Source of the DNA: JAJPHF01 sp035293805
Lineage (GTDB): Bacteria; Chloroflexota; UBA6077; JAJPHF01
Assembly: GCA_035293805.1 (NCBI GenBank)
Contig: DATGMD010000012.1
Location: 1-63,919, forward strand
Length of the DNA: 63,919 bases
Reading direction: 5' to 3'
A program made the position numbers and the translations under genes. This document shows positions 23,698 through 32,072 of this stretch, one piece after another. Numbering within the stretch: position 1 is the first letter of the stretch; each line of letters begins with the position of its first letter. The notes below the pieces were generated by a model, which saw only the letters and a list, made by a program, of their open reading frames with translations, did no database searches and was not told where the DNA came from.

Positions 23698-24822
23698 GTG
23701 AAGATACGCGAGGTCCGTACCTATGCGCTCCGCCATGAGCTGACGCCCGACGAGGCGTTCGCGGGCGCCAAAGGCTGGCACACCGCCCGCCAGGCGCTGC
23801 TCGTCGAGATCGTGACCGACGACGGGCTTTCGGGCTGGGGAGAGGCCTACGGCCCCGTGCCAGTATGCCGCGCCGTGATCGACGAGCTGTATGCGCCGCG
23901 GCTCGTCGGCCGCGACCCGCTGGCGCACGCCGCCCTCTGCCACGAGCTGGGCCACGGTGCGCATACGGACTGGGCCATCGCCTCGCTCTCGGCGATCGAC
24001 GTTGCGCTCTGGGACCTCAAGGGCAAGGCGCTCGGCCTGCCCATCTACGCGCTGCTCGGCGGGCCATTCCGCACGGAGGTGCGCGCGTACGCTACGGGCC
24101 TCTTCCACCGCCGCGTCGCCGACCAGGCGCGGGCGCTGGCCGACGAGGCCGCGGGCTACGCCGCCGAGGGCTTCCGCGCGATGAAGCTGAAGGTCGGCTT
24201 CGGCCTCGCCGACGACGTGCGCAACGTGGCAGCGGTGCGCGCGGCCATCGGCCCCGACCGCCTGCTGGCCATCGACGCCAACGAGGCCTACGACGTGGGC
24301 AGCGCCGTGCGCCTCGCCCGCCAGCTTGCCGCCCACGACGTCGCCTGGTTCGAGGAGCCGATCCCGCACGACGACCACGCGGGCTACCGCGAGGTGCGCA
24401 CGGCCGTCCCGATGCCGGTCGCGGCGGGCGAGAGCGAGCGCTCTCGCCAGGGCTACCACGACCTGCTCGCGCGCCGCGCCGTCGACGTGCTGCAGCCCGA
24501 CATCCGCGGCTGCGGCGGCTTCCTGGACGCGCTACACCTCGCCAGCGCGGCCGCGGCGGCGGGCGTCGCCCTCTACCCCCACATGTTCGGCACCGCCGTC
24601 AACCTGTTCGCCACGCTCCAGCTCCTCGCCGCGCTGCCGTCCGGCACCCCGGCTCACTGGCCCGCCGGCCCGCTGCTGGAGCTGGACCGCACCCCCAACG
24701 CGCTGCGCGAGGAGCTAGCCGCGAACCCGCCAGCGCGCAAAGAGGACGTTGTCCCGGTGCCCAGCGGCCCCGGCCTCGGCCTGGAGATCGACCGCGCCGT
24801 CCTCGCCCGCCACCAGACCTAA
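23698..24822 (+). CDS. Mandelate racemase/muconate lactonizing enzyme-family protein
   Basis: 374 residues from GTG 23698 (GGAGGGCACC upstream). The enolase-superfamily architecture is intact: capping domain (1 to about 120), then the (beta/alpha)7-beta barrel with K163-x-K165 (AMKLKVGF), metal ligands D193 (AIDANEAYD), E219 (WFEEPIP) and E245 (AAGESE), D268 and H295 (LYPHMFGTA). The KxK motif plus H295 matches the mandelate racemase subgroup, which abstracts a proton alpha to a carboxylate. Possible activities are acid-sugar dehydration, racemisation or cycloisomerisation. The upstream deacetylase-family gene lies 115 nt away on the same strand, so they may share a pathway. The substrate is not predictable. 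Confidence 0.9.
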   Translation: MKIREVRTYALRHELTPDEAFAGAKGWHTARQALLVEIVTDDGLSGWGEAYGPVPVCRAVIDELYAPRLVGRDPLAHAALCHELGHGAHTDWAIASLSAIDVALWDLKGKALGLPIYALLGGPFRTEVRAYATGLFHRRVADQARALADEAAGYAAEGFRAMKLKVGFGLADDVRNVAAVRAAIGPDRLLAIDANEAYDVGSAVRLARQLAAHDVAWFEEPIPHDDHAGYREVRTAVPMPVAAGESERSRQGYHDLLARRAVDVLQPDIRGCGGFLDALHLASAAAAAGVALYPHMFGTAVNLFATLQLLAALPSGTPAHWPAGPLLELDRTPNALREELAANPPARKEDVVPVPSGPGLGLEIDRAVLARHQT

Positions 24823-25023
24823 CCCCCCGGCCCCCCTTGCTTCACGGGGAAGGGGGATCCCTCCGCAGCGTCCTCTTCCCTTACCCGCAGTGGGAGAGGG
24901 GCAGCCGTGATAGGGGGGCGCCCCGCGCCGCGTCCTCTCCCCCCCTTCCTTCATAGGCAAGGGGGGCCGGGGGGGTTAGGTCCGTCCTCCCCCTTCCCAC
25001 AATGGGAGGGGGCTGGGGGGGTA
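24821..25023. repeat. Large palindromic intergenic repeat (C/G-rich)
   Basis: Outer arms AACCCCCCGGCCCCCCTTGC (24821-24840) and a near-perfect complement at 24957-24977 enclose further inverted runs (CTCTTCCC..GGGAGAGG). A second hairpin (CCTCCCCCTTCCCA..TGGGAGGGGG) follows at about 24986-25010. It sits between two convergent genes and overlaps the stop of the enolase-family gene. The style matches the SPLPLGEG-type repeats seen at 31054 and 43614, but the arms differ. Confidence 0.65.
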
Positions 25024-25025
25024 GG

Positions 25026-26363
25026 TCAGCCGCGCCGTGGCGGCCGGGCGAGGAGCACGAGCAGCGCCGCGAGGAGGCTGGCCGCCGCGTAGCCGAGGAA
25101 CGGTGGCTGGTAGCTGCCGACCGCGTCGATGGCGAAGCCGGTGGCGAGGGGGCCGAGCGCGTTGGCCGTCAGCGTCACGGGGCGGCTGAACCCGCGGATC
25201 GTCCCCAGCGAGGCGCGGCCGTAGTAGTCGGCCCAGATCACCGCGTCGAGCGTGTTGTTGCCGCCCACCACGACGCCGTACAGCAGCGCGAACAGCACCG
25301 CCGGGCCGGCCGAGTCGGCGCCGAGCAGCACGACCGTGGCCACCGCGCTGGCCAGGTAGATGACCGCGAGCCCATAGCGCGCGGGGATGCGCTCCACCAC
25401 GAAGCCCCAGCCGGCGATCCCGAGCGTCCAGCACACCGCGTAGATGCTCACCATCCCCGCGGCAGTGCCGGGCGCGACCCCGTTGTGCAGCAAGAGGGGG
25501 ATCTGGTATGTCGTTACGCCGGCGACCGTGAAGCCGGTCAGGCTGCCACTCCCCAGCAGCAGCCAGAACGTCCGCGTGCGGAGCGCGTCGCTCAAGCCCC
25601 AGACGGGCTCGCGCGCCGGGCCGGCCGCGGGCGGCCCCGCGCTGGCCGCGAGACGCGCGGCGCTCGGGGCCGCCCGCGCCTCGCCCGCCGGCGCGCCCCG
25701 CGTCCCCGCGCCGGCCCCGGCGATGGCCCTCACGCCGCCCGCGCGCCCGGGCGGGGGCCGCGCCGCGCCGTCCGGGAGCAGCCCGACGTCCTCGGGCCGC
25801 CGGCGGAGGAAGAGCGCTGCCGCCGGCGTCAGCAGCACGACCGCGAGGCCCGCGAGTACCAGCCAGGCCGTGCGCCAGCTCGCCGTGTCCGACAGGTACT
25901 GGATGAGGGGCACGGACAGCGCGACGCTGGCCGCGTTGCCCATCAGCGCCAGCCCGGTCGCGCGGCCCCGCTGGCGCACGAACCAGTTGGCGACCGCGGT
26001 CGAGGCCCCGACGATGATGATGCCCTGGAAGATTACCCGCCCCAGCCCGTAGCCCACGAAGAACTGCCAGGGCTCGCGCACGCTGGCGCAGATGAGCATG
26101 GCGACGCCCAGCCCCACCCCGGCAGCGCTGAGCAGCGCCCGCGTGCCGTAGCGGTCGACCAGCCGCCCGGCGAACGGGGCCACCAGGCCGCCGACGAGGC
26201 TGCCGACGCCTTGCGCGCCGTTCAGCGTCGCGTGGCTCCAGCCCAGGTCGCGGGTCATCGGCGTGAGGAAGGCGGAGAACGGCGTCGTCGCCATGAAGCC
26301 GCCCACGCCCGACGCGATGGCGCCTACCGCGACGATCATCCAGCCGTAGTAGAACCGTGGGAT
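25026..26363 (-). CDS. MFS transporter (oxalate/formate antiporter-like), probable AUC start
   Basis: About 445 residues with 12 transmembrane helices, a cytoplasmic linker of about 70 low-complexity residues in the middle, and RLVDRYGTR and FVRQRGRATGLALMGNA between helices as in MFS monocarboxylate or oxalate:formate transporters. The first normal start is ATG at 26339, but it falls inside the first helix (FYYGWMIVAVGAIA) and has no ribosome site. Eight codons earlier an ATC at 26363 reads (I)PRFYYGWM, the usual family start, with GGGAGG 5 nt upstream and no other AUG/GUG/UUG nearby, so I extend to 26363. It should carry a small organic acid and may serve the nearby catabolic genes. Confidence 0.8.
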   Translation of the reverse strand: MPRFYYGWMIVAVGAIASGVGGFMATTPFSAFLTPMTRDLGWSHATLNGAQGVGSLVGGLVAPFAGRLVDRYGTRALLSAAGVGLGVAMLICASVREPWQFFVGYGLGRVIFQGIIIVGASTAVANWFVRQRGRATGLALMGNAASVALSVPLIQYLSDTASWRTAWLVLAGLAVVLLTPAAALFLRRRPEDVGLLPDGAARPPPGRAGGVRAIAGAGAGTRGAPAGEARAAPSAARLAASAGPPAAGPAREPVWGLSDALRTRTFWLLLGSGSLTGFTVAGVTTYQIPLLLHNGVAPGTAAGMVSIYAVCWTLGIAGWGFVVERIPARYGLAVIYLASAVATVVLLGADSAGPAVLFALLYGVVVGGNNTLDAVIWADYYGRASLGTIRGFSRPVTLTANALGPLATGFAIDAVGSYQPPFLGYAAASLLAALLVLLARPPRRG

Positions 26364-26428
26364 GGCGCCCTCCCGCCTCCGGCTCCCGCCCTGGTCACAA
26401 ACTTGTGCCAGCGAGCGGCCATTGCGCT

Positions 26429-26457
26429 AGTATAAGGCGGGTCCGCGCCCCGCCCAA
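26429..26457 (-). promoter_or_regulatory. Promoter for the MFS gene
   Basis: On the minus strand TTGGGC (26452-26457), a 17-nt spacer and TATACT (26429-26434). It gives a leader of about 60 nt to the proposed AUC start. Confidence 0.5.
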
Positions 26458-26585
26458 TCGTGACGCGCCGGAGTTGAAACAGATTCGCCGCTCGTTCGTT
26501 TAACTTTACAGAGGGAACTGTTGCCATTGCGGGCAGGCGGCGCGTTGCAGCTGCCTGACCGCCGCGGCTGTCGAGGGGATCGACC

Positions 26586-28040
26586 ATGGAGCAACGATTA
26601 CCGCTTGGGCCATCGTCCTCGTTTGGCGCGCTGCCCGTGCTCGGGCGCCCGGTCTGGCTGGGCCTCGCTGCCGGGGTCGCGGTGTTGTTCGCGGTCTACC
26701 TCGGCCTGGGCATCAGCTTCGTCCGCGCCCTCCCGGCGCCGACGCTCGAGCTGGCGCTGCCCGAGGGCCAGGACACGTGGCCCGTCGACAGCCCCCTCGT
26801 CGTGCAGACGCTCGGCTGGGGCACCAGCGTCGAGAACGTGCGCCTGGTCGAGCTCCCGCTCGACGAGGACGGCAACGTGGTGGGCCAGCGGGACGTGGCC
26901 GTCGAGTACCAGTCGATCACCGAGGGCCCGCTGCCGGGCGAGTCGCGCGGGCGCATCGTGCGCACCGACGGCCGGCCGCTGCTCACCCTCGACGCCCGCT
27001 ACGAGCTGACGGTCGCCGGCGAGGGCCGAGAGCTGACCCTGAGTGGGGTGCGCCCCGTGCCGCTGGAGGTGTCGCGCACCTTCGCCACGCCGCGCACGCC
27101 GGCGCCCCACTTCGACTCCAATGACGGGCTGCGCTACGGCGAGCCGTTGACCATCGGCTGGAACGAGCCAATCGCGGATTTCAGCTACACGATCACGCCC
27201 GAGGTGCCCTCCCACTCCTGGATCAGCGACGACGGCCTGACCGCTTACATCAGCCTGGACGAGTTCGAGCAGGGCGCGAGCTACGAGGTCCAGGTTACCG
27301 ACGCCCGTACCCCGCAGGGCGCGCCGCTGCAGGCGCCTGCCGCGAGCCCCTTCACCACAGCGCAGGCGCTGCGCGTAACCAGCTTCTCGCCCGAGAACGG
27401 CGAGCGCGACGTGGCGCCAGGCTTCGACCCGATCATCAGCTTTAGCGCCCCTATCGCGAATCCCGACGACGCCGAGCAAGCTATCGTCGTCGATCCGCCG
27501 ACCGACGGCACGTTCCGCTGGCTGGCACCCAACCGCGTGCAGTTCGTCACCGCGAAGGGTTTCCCGTACTCGCACGACGTCAAGCTGTTGGTGAAGGCCG
27601 GCCCCGACGGCCTGCGCTCGGAGGCGGGCGGCTTCCTGTCGGACGACGCCACCCTCGCCTACCACACGCGCGTCCGCAAGGAGATCGACGTCAACCTGAC
27701 GCGCCAGACGGTGACGCTGCTCGAAGACGGCAAGGTCGTCTACACGACCCTCGCCTCCACGGGCGTGAAGCGTGCCGACACGCCCACCGGGCACTACACG
27801 ATCCAGTACAAGATGCCGTCGACCCGCATGCGGGGCACCAACCCCGACGGGCACAGCTACGACATCCCCGACGTGCCGTGGGTAATGCCCTTCCTCGGCG
27901 ATTACACCTTCCACGGGGCGCCGTGGCGTCAGGCCTGGGGGGTGCCGCTGAGCAACGGCTGCGTGAGTATGCCCACGGCGAACGCCAAGTTCGTCTACGA
28001 CTGGACCCCCGTCGGTACGCCCGTCAACATCCACTACTAA
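26586..28040 (+). CDS. L,D-transpeptidase (YkuD) with membrane anchor and Ig-like domains
   Basis: 484 residues. A transmembrane anchor lies at about 25-48; then two or three beta-sandwich (Ig-like) modules to about residue 365, and the YkuD catalytic domain to the end. The catalytic signature is complete: H443 (FHGAPW) and SNGCVSMP with C459. It should form 3-3 peptidoglycan crosslinks or attach proteins to the wall outside the membrane. EIDVNLTRQTVTLLEDGKVV and TPTGHYTIQYKM are the YkuD strands. The start ATG has GAGGGGATCGACC upstream. A bidirectional hairpin terminator follows the stop. Presence of this enzyme fits a bacterium with peptidoglycan, which some Chloroflexota have. Confidence 0.9.
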   Translation: MEQRLPLGPSSSFGALPVLGRPVWLGLAAGVAVLFAVYLGLGISFVRALPAPTLELALPEGQDTWPVDSPLVVQTLGWGTSVENVRLVELPLDEDGNVVGQRDVAVEYQSITEGPLPGESRGRIVRTDGRPLLTLDARYELTVAGEGRELTLSGVRPVPLEVSRTFATPRTPAPHFDSNDGLRYGEPLTIGWNEPIADFSYTITPEVPSHSWISDDGLTAYISLDEFEQGASYEVQVTDARTPQGAPLQAPAASPFTTAQALRVTSFSPENGERDVAPGFDPIISFSAPIANPDDAEQAIVVDPPTDGTFRWLAPNRVQFVTAKGFPYSHDVKLLVKAGPDGLRSEAGGFLSDDATLAYHTRVRKEIDVNLTRQTVTLLEDGKVVYTTLASTGVKRADTPTGHYTIQYKMPSTRMRGTNPDGHSYDIPDVPWVMPFLGDYTFHGAPWRQAWGVPLSNGCVSMPTANAKFVYDWTPVGTPVNIHY

Positions 28041-28053
28041 CCGCGATTCTCCA

Positions 28054-28095
28054 CGAAAGGCGCGGCGTTGTAAGGTCATAACGCCGCGCCTTTCG
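28054..28095. terminator. Bidirectional hairpin terminator
   Basis: CGAAAGGCGCGGCGTT (28054-28069) and AACGCCGCGCCTTTCG (28080-28095) form a perfect 16-bp stem with a 10-nt loop between the convergent L,D-transpeptidase and hydrolase genes. Confidence 0.75.
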
Positions 28096-28149
28096 CGAAG
28101 AACGAGGTCTGCCCGTGGGCGAGTGAGCAGCGGAGAACCCTCACGCCGG

Positions 28150-28917
28150 CTAGTCGCTGTGGCGGCCGATGAAGTCGATGATCGCCTGGGCCCCGCGCTC
28201 CGGCTGCTCGCGTAAGATCGAGTGGCCGGCCTCGGGGATCACTATTAGCTCCGCGCCCGGGATCAGCTCCTGATAGCGCCGGCCGTGCTCGATGGGGATC
28301 AGCCGGTCGCTCGCGCCCCACAGGATCAGCGTCGGCACGTTGATGCGCCCCAGGCGCCCCGGCAGCTTCGGGTTGTGGAAGAACGGCTTCCAGGCGAGGC
28401 GCGCGACGGTCGTGCTGGCCTTCGCCTGCATCAGCATGGTCTCCGGGGTGGGTGGCGGCGGCGTCGGCGCGCGGCTCGGGTCGTGCCACATCAGCTTCGC
28501 TAGCTCCTCGGGCGGCAGCAGGAACAGGTCGGCCATCGGCGCCTCGTCGAGCCACAGGCCGGCCGCGTCGAGCAGCGTCAGCGTGCGCAGGCGGTGCGCG
28601 TGGCTGACGGCAAACGTGGCGGCCAGCCAGCCGCCCAGCGACGCGCCGGCCAGGTGGACGCGGTCGAGCCCCAGCGTGTCCAGGAAGTCCAGGTAGTGGA
28701 ACACGTAGTCGTCGAGCTGGTCCCAATCGGGGCGGTCGTCGGACTGGCCGAAGCCCGGATGGACGGGCGCGTAGACGCGGAACCGCTCGGCCAGCTGCGT
28801 CAGCCCCGGCAGCCAGGCGCCGCCGCCCGCGCCGTGCAGGAACACCAGCGGCGGCCCCTCCCCCTCGGTCTGTAGCTGCACGCGGGTCCCGCGCACCTCC
28901 ACGAACGTCTCTTCCAT
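28150..28917 (-). CDS. Alpha/beta hydrolase (MhpC/BphD-like)
   Basis: 255 residues from ATG at 28917 (AGGAGGGCGG just upstream). The fold markers are in order: oxyanion loop FLHGAGGGAW, PVHPGFGQSD, nucleophile elbow GASLGG (near S106), a cap region rich in Pro (RAPTPPPPTPETM), acid in LWGASDRLIP and catalytic His in PEAGHSI. The HG-G-G-x-W and HPGFG motifs are like meta-cleavage product hydrolases, but ester hydrolysis or haloperoxidase-type chemistry is equally possible. It stands alone next to a DUF3090 gene in the divergent direction. Confidence 0.85.
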   Translation of the reverse strand: MEETFVEVRGTRVQLQTEGEGPPLVFLHGAGGGAWLPGLTQLAERFRVYAPVHPGFGQSDDRPDWDQLDDYVFHYLDFLDTLGLDRVHLAGASLGGWLAATFAVSHAHRLRTLTLLDAAGLWLDEAPMADLFLLPPEELAKLMWHDPSRAPTPPPPTPETMLMQAKASTTVARLAWKPFFHNPKLPGRLGRINVPTLILWGASDRLIPIEHGRRYQELIPGAELIVIPEAGHSILREQPERGAQAIIDFIGRHSD

Positions 28918-29083
28918 CCGCCGCCCTCCTGTGGTCCGCCGATTCTCGGGCCGCGCCCACGCCCCGGCCACGCCCCGATCCGCCGGCGGCCGCGCCCCGG
29001 ATCGCGGCGCGCTTGCCCAGTATACCCGGCGCGCTGCGAGCGATTACCCGCTGTGCTATTCTACTTAGCGGAACGAGGTGACG

Positions 29084-29608
29084 ATGGCTACCGAATCCGT
29101 AGACCTGGGGCCGGTGCAGCGCCTGGACGCGCTGGCGCTCGGCGCGCCGGGCCGGCGCACCTTCCGCTTGGTCGCGGCCAACCGCAACCGCACGGTCTGG
29201 CTCTGGCTGGAGCGCGAGGAGCTGCAGGTGCTCGGCATGACCGTCGAGCAGCTGCTCGGCGGCCAGGCGATGAGCCATTGGCCGCTCGATCCCGCGCTGG
29301 CCGCCGCGCGAGCGCCCAGCGAGAAGGCCCAGGTCGCCGCCGATCCGAGCGAGCGCCCCTCGCTGGAGTTCAAGGTGGGGCGCCTGGCGATGGGCTATGA
29401 GGCGCAAGACGACCTCTTCGTGCTGCTGGCCCACGACCAGGACGCGGACCCGGACGGTCCGGCCACGCTGCGCTGCGAGGTGTCGCGCAAGCAGCTCCGC
29501 GCCCTGTCCCAGCAGATCACCGTGATCTGCGCCGCCGGGCGGCCGCGCTGCCCCCTCTGCGGCGCCCCCCTGGACCGCGCGAAGCACCCCTGTCCGCGGC
29601 TGAATTAG
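29084..29608 (+). CDS. DUF3090 family protein
   Basis: 174 residues from ATG 29084 (ACGAGGTGACG upstream). It follows the DUF3090 pattern: LGAPGRRTFRLVAANRNRTV, WLWLEREELQVLGMTVEQLL, then LEFKVGRLAMGYEAQDDLFV and a C-terminal CPLCGAPLDRAKHPCPRLN zinc-like knuckle (C-x2-C ... C). This family is known mainly from Actinobacteria and Chloroflexota and has no established function. The purM start follows 4 nt after its stop, so the genes are coupled. A TATTCT -10 candidate lies at about 29057. Confidence 0.85.
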   Translation: MATESVDLGPVQRLDALALGAPGRRTFRLVAANRNRTVWLWLEREELQVLGMTVEQLLGGQAMSHWPLDPALAAARAPSEKAQVAADPSERPSLEFKVGRLAMGYEAQDDLFVLLAHDQDADPDGPATLRCEVSRKQLRALSQQITVICAAGRPRCPLCGAPLDRAKHPCPRLN

Positions 29609-29612
29609 CCGC

Positions 29613-30710
29613 ATGGCTAGCGCCTCGCAGCCGCCCGACCCGCGCACCTATGCCGCCGCCGGCGTGGACACCGCCGCGGCCAGCGGTGCGCTCGCCGGGC
29701 TGCTGCGCTGGGTAAACGCCACCACCGCCCTGCGCCCTGGCGAGGTGCGCCTGCCGAACGGCTACTTCGCGAACGTGGTGGCCGTCGGCGCGAACCTCGG
29801 CATCGCCATCTCCACGGATGGCGTGGGCACCAAGCTGCTCGTCGCCCAGCAGCTGGGCCAGTACGACACAATTGGCATCGACTGTGTGGCGATGAACGTC
29901 AACGACGTGCTCTGCGTCGGCGCCGAGCCGGTGGCGCTGGTGGACTACGTGGCCGTCGAGCGCGCCGACCCGGCCCTGCTGGAGGCCCTCGGCCGCGGGC
30001 TGCACGAGGGCGCCCGCCAGGCGCGCGTCACCATCCCCGGCGGTGAGCTGGCCCAGGTGCCGGAGCTGCTGCACCCGGCCGGCGGGAAGAGCTTCGACCT
30101 GGTCGGCACGGCCATCGGCACGGTGCCGCTCGACCGCGTGCTCGTCGGCCAGGACGTCATGGACGGCGACGCCGTGGTCGGCCTCGCCAGCAGCGGCATT
30201 CACAGCAACGGTCTGACGCTCGCGCGCCGCGTGCTCGTGGGCGACGACCCACGGCGCCTGGCCGCGCACGTGCCAGAGCTGGGCCGCACGCTAGGCGACG
30301 AGCTGCTGGGGCCGACGCGCATCTACGTCCAGCCCGTCCTCGCCATGCTCGCGGCCGGGCTGCCGATCAAGGCGCTGGCTCACATCACCGGCGACGGGCT
30401 GTTCAACCTCACCCGCGTCGCCGCGCCCGTCAGCTTCCACCTGGCGCGGCTGCCCGAGCCGCCGCCCATCTTCCGCCTCATCGCGGCGCGTGGCCGCGTG
30501 GCGCCGGCCGAGATGTACCGCACGTTCAACATGGGCGTCGGCTTCTGCGTCGTCGTCGCGCCCGAGGGCGTGCCCGGCGTCCTCAACCTGGCTGCCGAGC
30601 ACGGCCAGCTGGCCTGGGAGCTGGGCCACGCCCGCGCCGACGGCCGCCGCCGCATCGAGCTGCCCACCCTCGGCCTCGTCGGCGAGGCCGGCGCTTTCCG
30701 CCCCGCCTAG
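29613..30710 (+). CDS. purM: Phosphoribosylformylglycinamidine cyclo-ligase (AIR synthase)
   Basis: 365 residues, the usual length is 330-350. It catalyses the ATP-dependent closure of FGAM to AIR, step five of purine synthesis, in the cytoplasm. Signatures are in order: YAAAGVDTAAAS at the N-terminus, AISTDGVGTKLLVAQQLGQY (ATP/Mg loop with the D-G-V-G-T-K motif), GIDCVAMNVNDVLCVGAEPV, GGELAQVPELL, GLASSGIHSNGLTLAR, HITGDGLFNL and FNMGVGFCVVV. ATG 29613 lies 4 nt after the DUF3090 stop, without a ribosome site of its own, which suggests translational coupling. It is the clearest housekeeping gene in the window and a good phylogenetic marker. Confidence 0.95.
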   Translation: MASASQPPDPRTYAAAGVDTAAASGALAGLLRWVNATTALRPGEVRLPNGYFANVVAVGANLGIAISTDGVGTKLLVAQQLGQYDTIGIDCVAMNVNDVLCVGAEPVALVDYVAVERADPALLEALGRGLHEGARQARVTIPGGELAQVPELLHPAGGKSFDLVGTAIGTVPLDRVLVGQDVMDGDAVVGLASSGIHSNGLTLARRVLVGDDPRRLAAHVPELGRTLGDELLGPTRIYVQPVLAMLAAGLPIKALAHITGDGLFNLTRVAAPVSFHLARLPEPPPIFRLIAARGRVAPAEMYRTFNMGVGFCVVVAPEGVPGVLNLAAEHGQLAWELGHARADGRRRIELPTLGLVGEAGAFRPA

Positions 30711-30747
30711 CGTCACCGCGGCCGAGACGGCCCCCCTCTCGGGGCAG

Positions 30748-31425
30748 ATGCGCCCCTTCGGCGTGCGTCGGCCTCCATCGAACCCGACCCTGGGCACCGG
30801 CCTGCAGATCGCCGCGCAGCACCTGCCCGCCATCTTCATCTATGCGCTGATCACCGCCACGGTGGGCCTGGTGCTGCGGAGCGTCGAGCGGCGCGCGGGC
30901 TTCGTGGGGCAGATCGTCGCCGGCCTGTTCGGCGCGGCCTGGGCCGTCGTCACCTTCCTGGTCGTGCCCGTCATGGTCGTCGAGGGGCAAGGGCCGTTCG
31001 CGGCGATCCAGCGCAGCGCCGCTCTGCTGAAGCAGACGTCGGGCGAGCAGCTTATACCGAATCCGGGGTGGCGTTCCCTTACTCCCTCTCCCTCTGGGAG
31101 AGGGTTGGGGTGAGGGCCCGCCTCCCTAGGCGAACCCCAGGGCCGGATCGGATATTAGCGGCCAGTTCGGGATGAGCGGCGTGTTCTTCCTGCTCGGGCT
31201 GCCGGGCGCGCTGCCGCTGGCGCTCGGCGTGGTGTCTGGCAGCGCGCCGCTCGCGGTGGCGGGCGTGGCGCTGGGCCGTCATCTACTGCGCGATCCTGGC
31301 CGTCGTAGCGTCGGCGCTCAGCCAGATCTTCCGCGCGGCCGTCTACCTCTACGCCGCGCAGGGCACCGTCCCCACCGGCTTCGAGCCCTGGATGGTGCAG
31401 CGCGCCTTCGCCCCGCTAGCGCCCA
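30748..31425 (+). pseudogene. DUF6159 membrane protein pseudogene, 5'-truncated and split by a repeat
   Basis: Three pieces of one protein lie in different frames. Piece 1 (30748-31053) reads LQIAAQHLPAIFIYALITAT, VERRAGFVGQIVAGLFGAAW and VVPVMVVEGQGPFAAIQRSA, typical of the middle of DUF6159 proteins. A repeat element of about 100 bp (31054-31153) interrupts it. Piece 2 (from 31154) continues ISGQFGMSGVFFLLGLPGAL, then a frameshift near 31272 leads to piece 3, WAVIYCAILAVVASALSQIF and TGFEPWMVQRAFAP. Removing 100 bp joins pieces 1 and 2 in frame. The N-terminal 130 or so residues of the family are missing. The 3' end is not clear and approaches the thioesterase gene. Confidence 0.75.
31054..31155. 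mobile_element. Small MITE-like repeat inserted in the DUF6159 gene
   Basis: Terminal inverted repeats ATACCGAATCCGG (31054-31066) and CCGGATCGGATAT (31143-31155) match at 10 of 13 positions. Inside is the palindrome CCCTCTCCCTCTGGGAGAGG. The flanks ...CT-TAT and TAT-TAGC suggest a 3-bp TAT target duplication (or TA). A related element lies at 43614-43820. It encodes nothing. Its translation gives the SPSGRGLG/LTPTLSQRERE-type peptides often misannotated as proteins. Confidence 0.7.
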
Positions 31426-31470
31426 TGCGTGCAGGGCCATCCCGGAGCGCGGCCGTCGATCGGCAGCGCT

Positions 31471-31950
31471 TCAGCGCTCGGGACGCGCAGCGCGCTCGCC
31501 CAGGCGGCGCTGGCGCCGCGCCTCGGCCGCCGCGGCCATGGCGCGGTCCGCCTCGGTCTCCAGGCGCAGCGGCGGCAGCTCGGCCGGTCGCCCCGCGTCG
31601 TCCAGCGCCACGAACACCAAGAAGGCCGACGACGTGTGTCGCCGCTCGCCCGTGATCACGTCCTCGGCCTCCACGTCCACGTACGTCTCCAGCGACGTGC
31701 GCCAGACGGCGGTGACCCGCGCGGTGAGCGTGACCAGGTTGCCCACGTGGACGGGCTGGTGGAACCGCATCGAGTCCATCTCGACCGTGACGACGCGCCG
31801 GCGGCCGTGACGCAGCGCGGCAAGCGCGCCCGCCGTGTCGACCAGCTTCATGATCGTCCCGCCGTGGACGTTGCCCTGCGGGTTCGCGTCGCTAATGAGC
31901 ATCACCTGGCTGATCGTGACCTGCGAGGCGCTCGGCGGCTTGGCGTCCAT
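31471..31950 (-). CDS. Acyl-CoA thioesterase (hotdog fold, YciA/ACOT-like)
   Basis: 159 residues from ATG at 31950 (GAGGGG 6 nt upstream); ATG at 31968 or 31998 are alternatives. The hotdog signature is clear: VMLISDANPQGNVHGGTIMK with the catalytic Asn/Asp-His-Gly-Gly loop, LVDTAGALAALRHGRRRVVT, MDSMRFHQPVHVGNLVTLTA, and SSAFLVFVALDDAGRP at the end. Such enzymes hydrolyse acyl-CoA thioesters in the cytoplasm. The C-terminus is a basic tail rich in A and R. It is divergent from the Nudix gene at 32073. Confidence 0.9.
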   Translation of the reverse strand: MDAKPPSASQVTISQVMLISDANPQGNVHGGTIMKLVDTAGALAALRHGRRRVVTVEMDSMRFHQPVHVGNLVTLTARVTAVWRTSLETYVDVEAEDVITGERRHTSSAFLVFVALDDAGRPAELPPLRLETEADRAMAAAAEARRQRRLGERAARPER

Positions 31951-32072
31951 CCCCTGCCCCTCGGCCATTGGCTGTCCGGCAGCCGCCGGATGCCCCATAA
32001 TGGCCTCGCCCGATTCGTGCCGACCGAGCGCGGCGCGCGGCGCTCGCGCGGCCGGCGCGGCTCACCGGTCCT

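Noticed and set aside
22456..24459. Open extension that would make the 21382 lipoprotein about 1025 residues long
   Set aside because: It runs antisense to the deacetylase and enolase-family genes, and the lipobox signal peptide starts at 22455.
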